In this document: one piece after another, positions 63,352 through 64,000 of the stretch
Layout of the letters: each line of letters starts with the position of its first letter
Numbering within the stretch: the first letter of the stretch is position 1
From: Echinarachnius parma
Lineage: Eukaryota; Echinodermata; Echinoidea; Clypeasteroida; Echinarachniidae
Assembly: GCA_037951105.1 (NCBI GenBank)
Contig: JBAMJV010007495.1
Span: 1 to 64,000 of the forward strand
DNA: 64,000 nt
Reading direction: 5' to 3'
Notes under the pieces: model-generated
Database searches by the model: none
Told to the model about the DNA's origin: nothing
What the model saw: only the letters and a program-made list of their open reading frames with translations
Made by a program: the position numbers and the translations under genes

Positions 63352-63625
63352 ATGCTAGAAATTAACCCTTTTCCTCTTGTGGCCCAGTCGAGCAAGTAAA
63401 ATCAAGATTTGACAAATTCCAGTGGCCCGAAACGTGAATCTGGTGGCCTCAAACAAAGAATTTTTTTTTTTTTTTAATGTTACATTCGGTTGCCCATTCA
63501 GTGGTTGCCAGTGGAATCTACATGTAGTATCAAAGAACTGTTGTGGCCTAAAGCTAATATTTAGTGGCCCCGGGACAGCGAAACAAAATTGACAGTCAAA
63601 CTGGTCACCCTAGGGAGACAGAAAA
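63352..63625. repeat. GGCCC family copy near the right edge
   Basis: AATGCTAGAAATTAACCC, TGGCCCAGTCGAGCAAGTAA, then CAGTGGCCCGAAACG and AGTGGCCCCGGGACAG. The right inverted end is not clear. Confidence 0.5.
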
Positions 63626-63827
63626 AAGGTGGTCTTGATGGCAAACTTTAGTGGCACACTTGAAAAATGGTCTGAATAGACAGCTGGGGGTGTATTCTGA
63701 AAACGATTTTAAGTTAAAATTGATTGTATCTACGTCACATCTACGTCACTAAAATATCAAAGTGGACTTTATAAGGAATAGCAATTTGCTAAAATATATT
63801 TTAGTGACGTAGATACAATACATTTTT

Positions 63828-64000
63828 ATGCCTCCGCAACGAAGTAGCCGGAGGCATTATGTTTTCGGGTTGTCCGTCCGTCTGTACGTACGTACGTCCG
63901 TACGTCCCATTCTCGTGATCGCGATCAAGAACCGATTGACGGATTTTCACCAAACTTGGGTCATGTATGTATCTTGGGAGGCCAATGATCTGATTAGATT
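63828..64000 (+). mobile_element. ATGCCTCCGC Helentron-like element, cut by window end
   Basis: ATGCCTCCGCAACGAAGTAG, GGAGGCATTATGTTTTCGGG and the start of the tandem unit (GATTGACGGATTTTCACC) repeat 53570 onward closely. It was inserted at a T run beside a GTATCTACGTCAC inverted repeat (63725-63820). Confidence 0.85.

Overview
Animal nuclear DNA: AT-rich, long introns with GT-AG splice sites, and a very high load of short inverted-repeat transposons, tRNA-derived SINEs and simple repeats. The two large genes, together with repeat types known from marine invertebrates (Helentron-like elements with central tandem repeats, foldback MITEs), point to a marine invertebrate, most likely a deuterostome such as an echinoderm or hemichordate. 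The species assignment is inference only.

Layout. (1) 380-720, minus strand: first coding exon of an unrecognised gene running off the left edge. (2) 800-8000: repeats only. (3) 8059-8412, plus: first exon of a BED/U1-like zinc-finger protein. (4) 12944-25530, plus: a complete aspartyl aminopeptidase gene (DNPEP), 14 coding exons, 472 aa, with all metal ligands present. (5) 25531-30537: intergenic DNA with SINE, MITE and microsatellite. (6) 30538 to the right edge, plus: ADAM10-type metalloprotease. Ten exons are resolved here, from the signal peptide to the disintegrin domain (about 534 codons); the rest of the gene lies beyond the window. The last visible donor is a perfect match to the U12-type AT-AC consensus.

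The most unusual signal is a set of at least ten decayed partial copies of DNPEP and ADAM10 exons ('ghost exons') lying in tandem next to the functional exons. Most carry the intron 3' end plus the exon 5' part and lie upstream; two carry exon 3' parts and lie downstream. Several are interrupted by later transposon insertions, including a LINE fragment. A second strong signal is a pair of related non-coding transposons (1,716 and 1,740 bp) with the same inverted termini and 4-bp target duplications. Each carries its own short sequence 'phrase' repeated in both orientations. A third is that this window contains both filled and empty sites for several MITE families, so a four-level transposon nest at 32.6-34.4 kb can be read directly.

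The two main genes are unrelated housekeeping or developmental genes (a cytosolic peptidase and a membrane sheddase). They share strand and local duplication history but nothing suggests a shared pathway. Exon boundaries below were deduced from splice-site consensus, reading-frame continuity and family recall, without alignment software.
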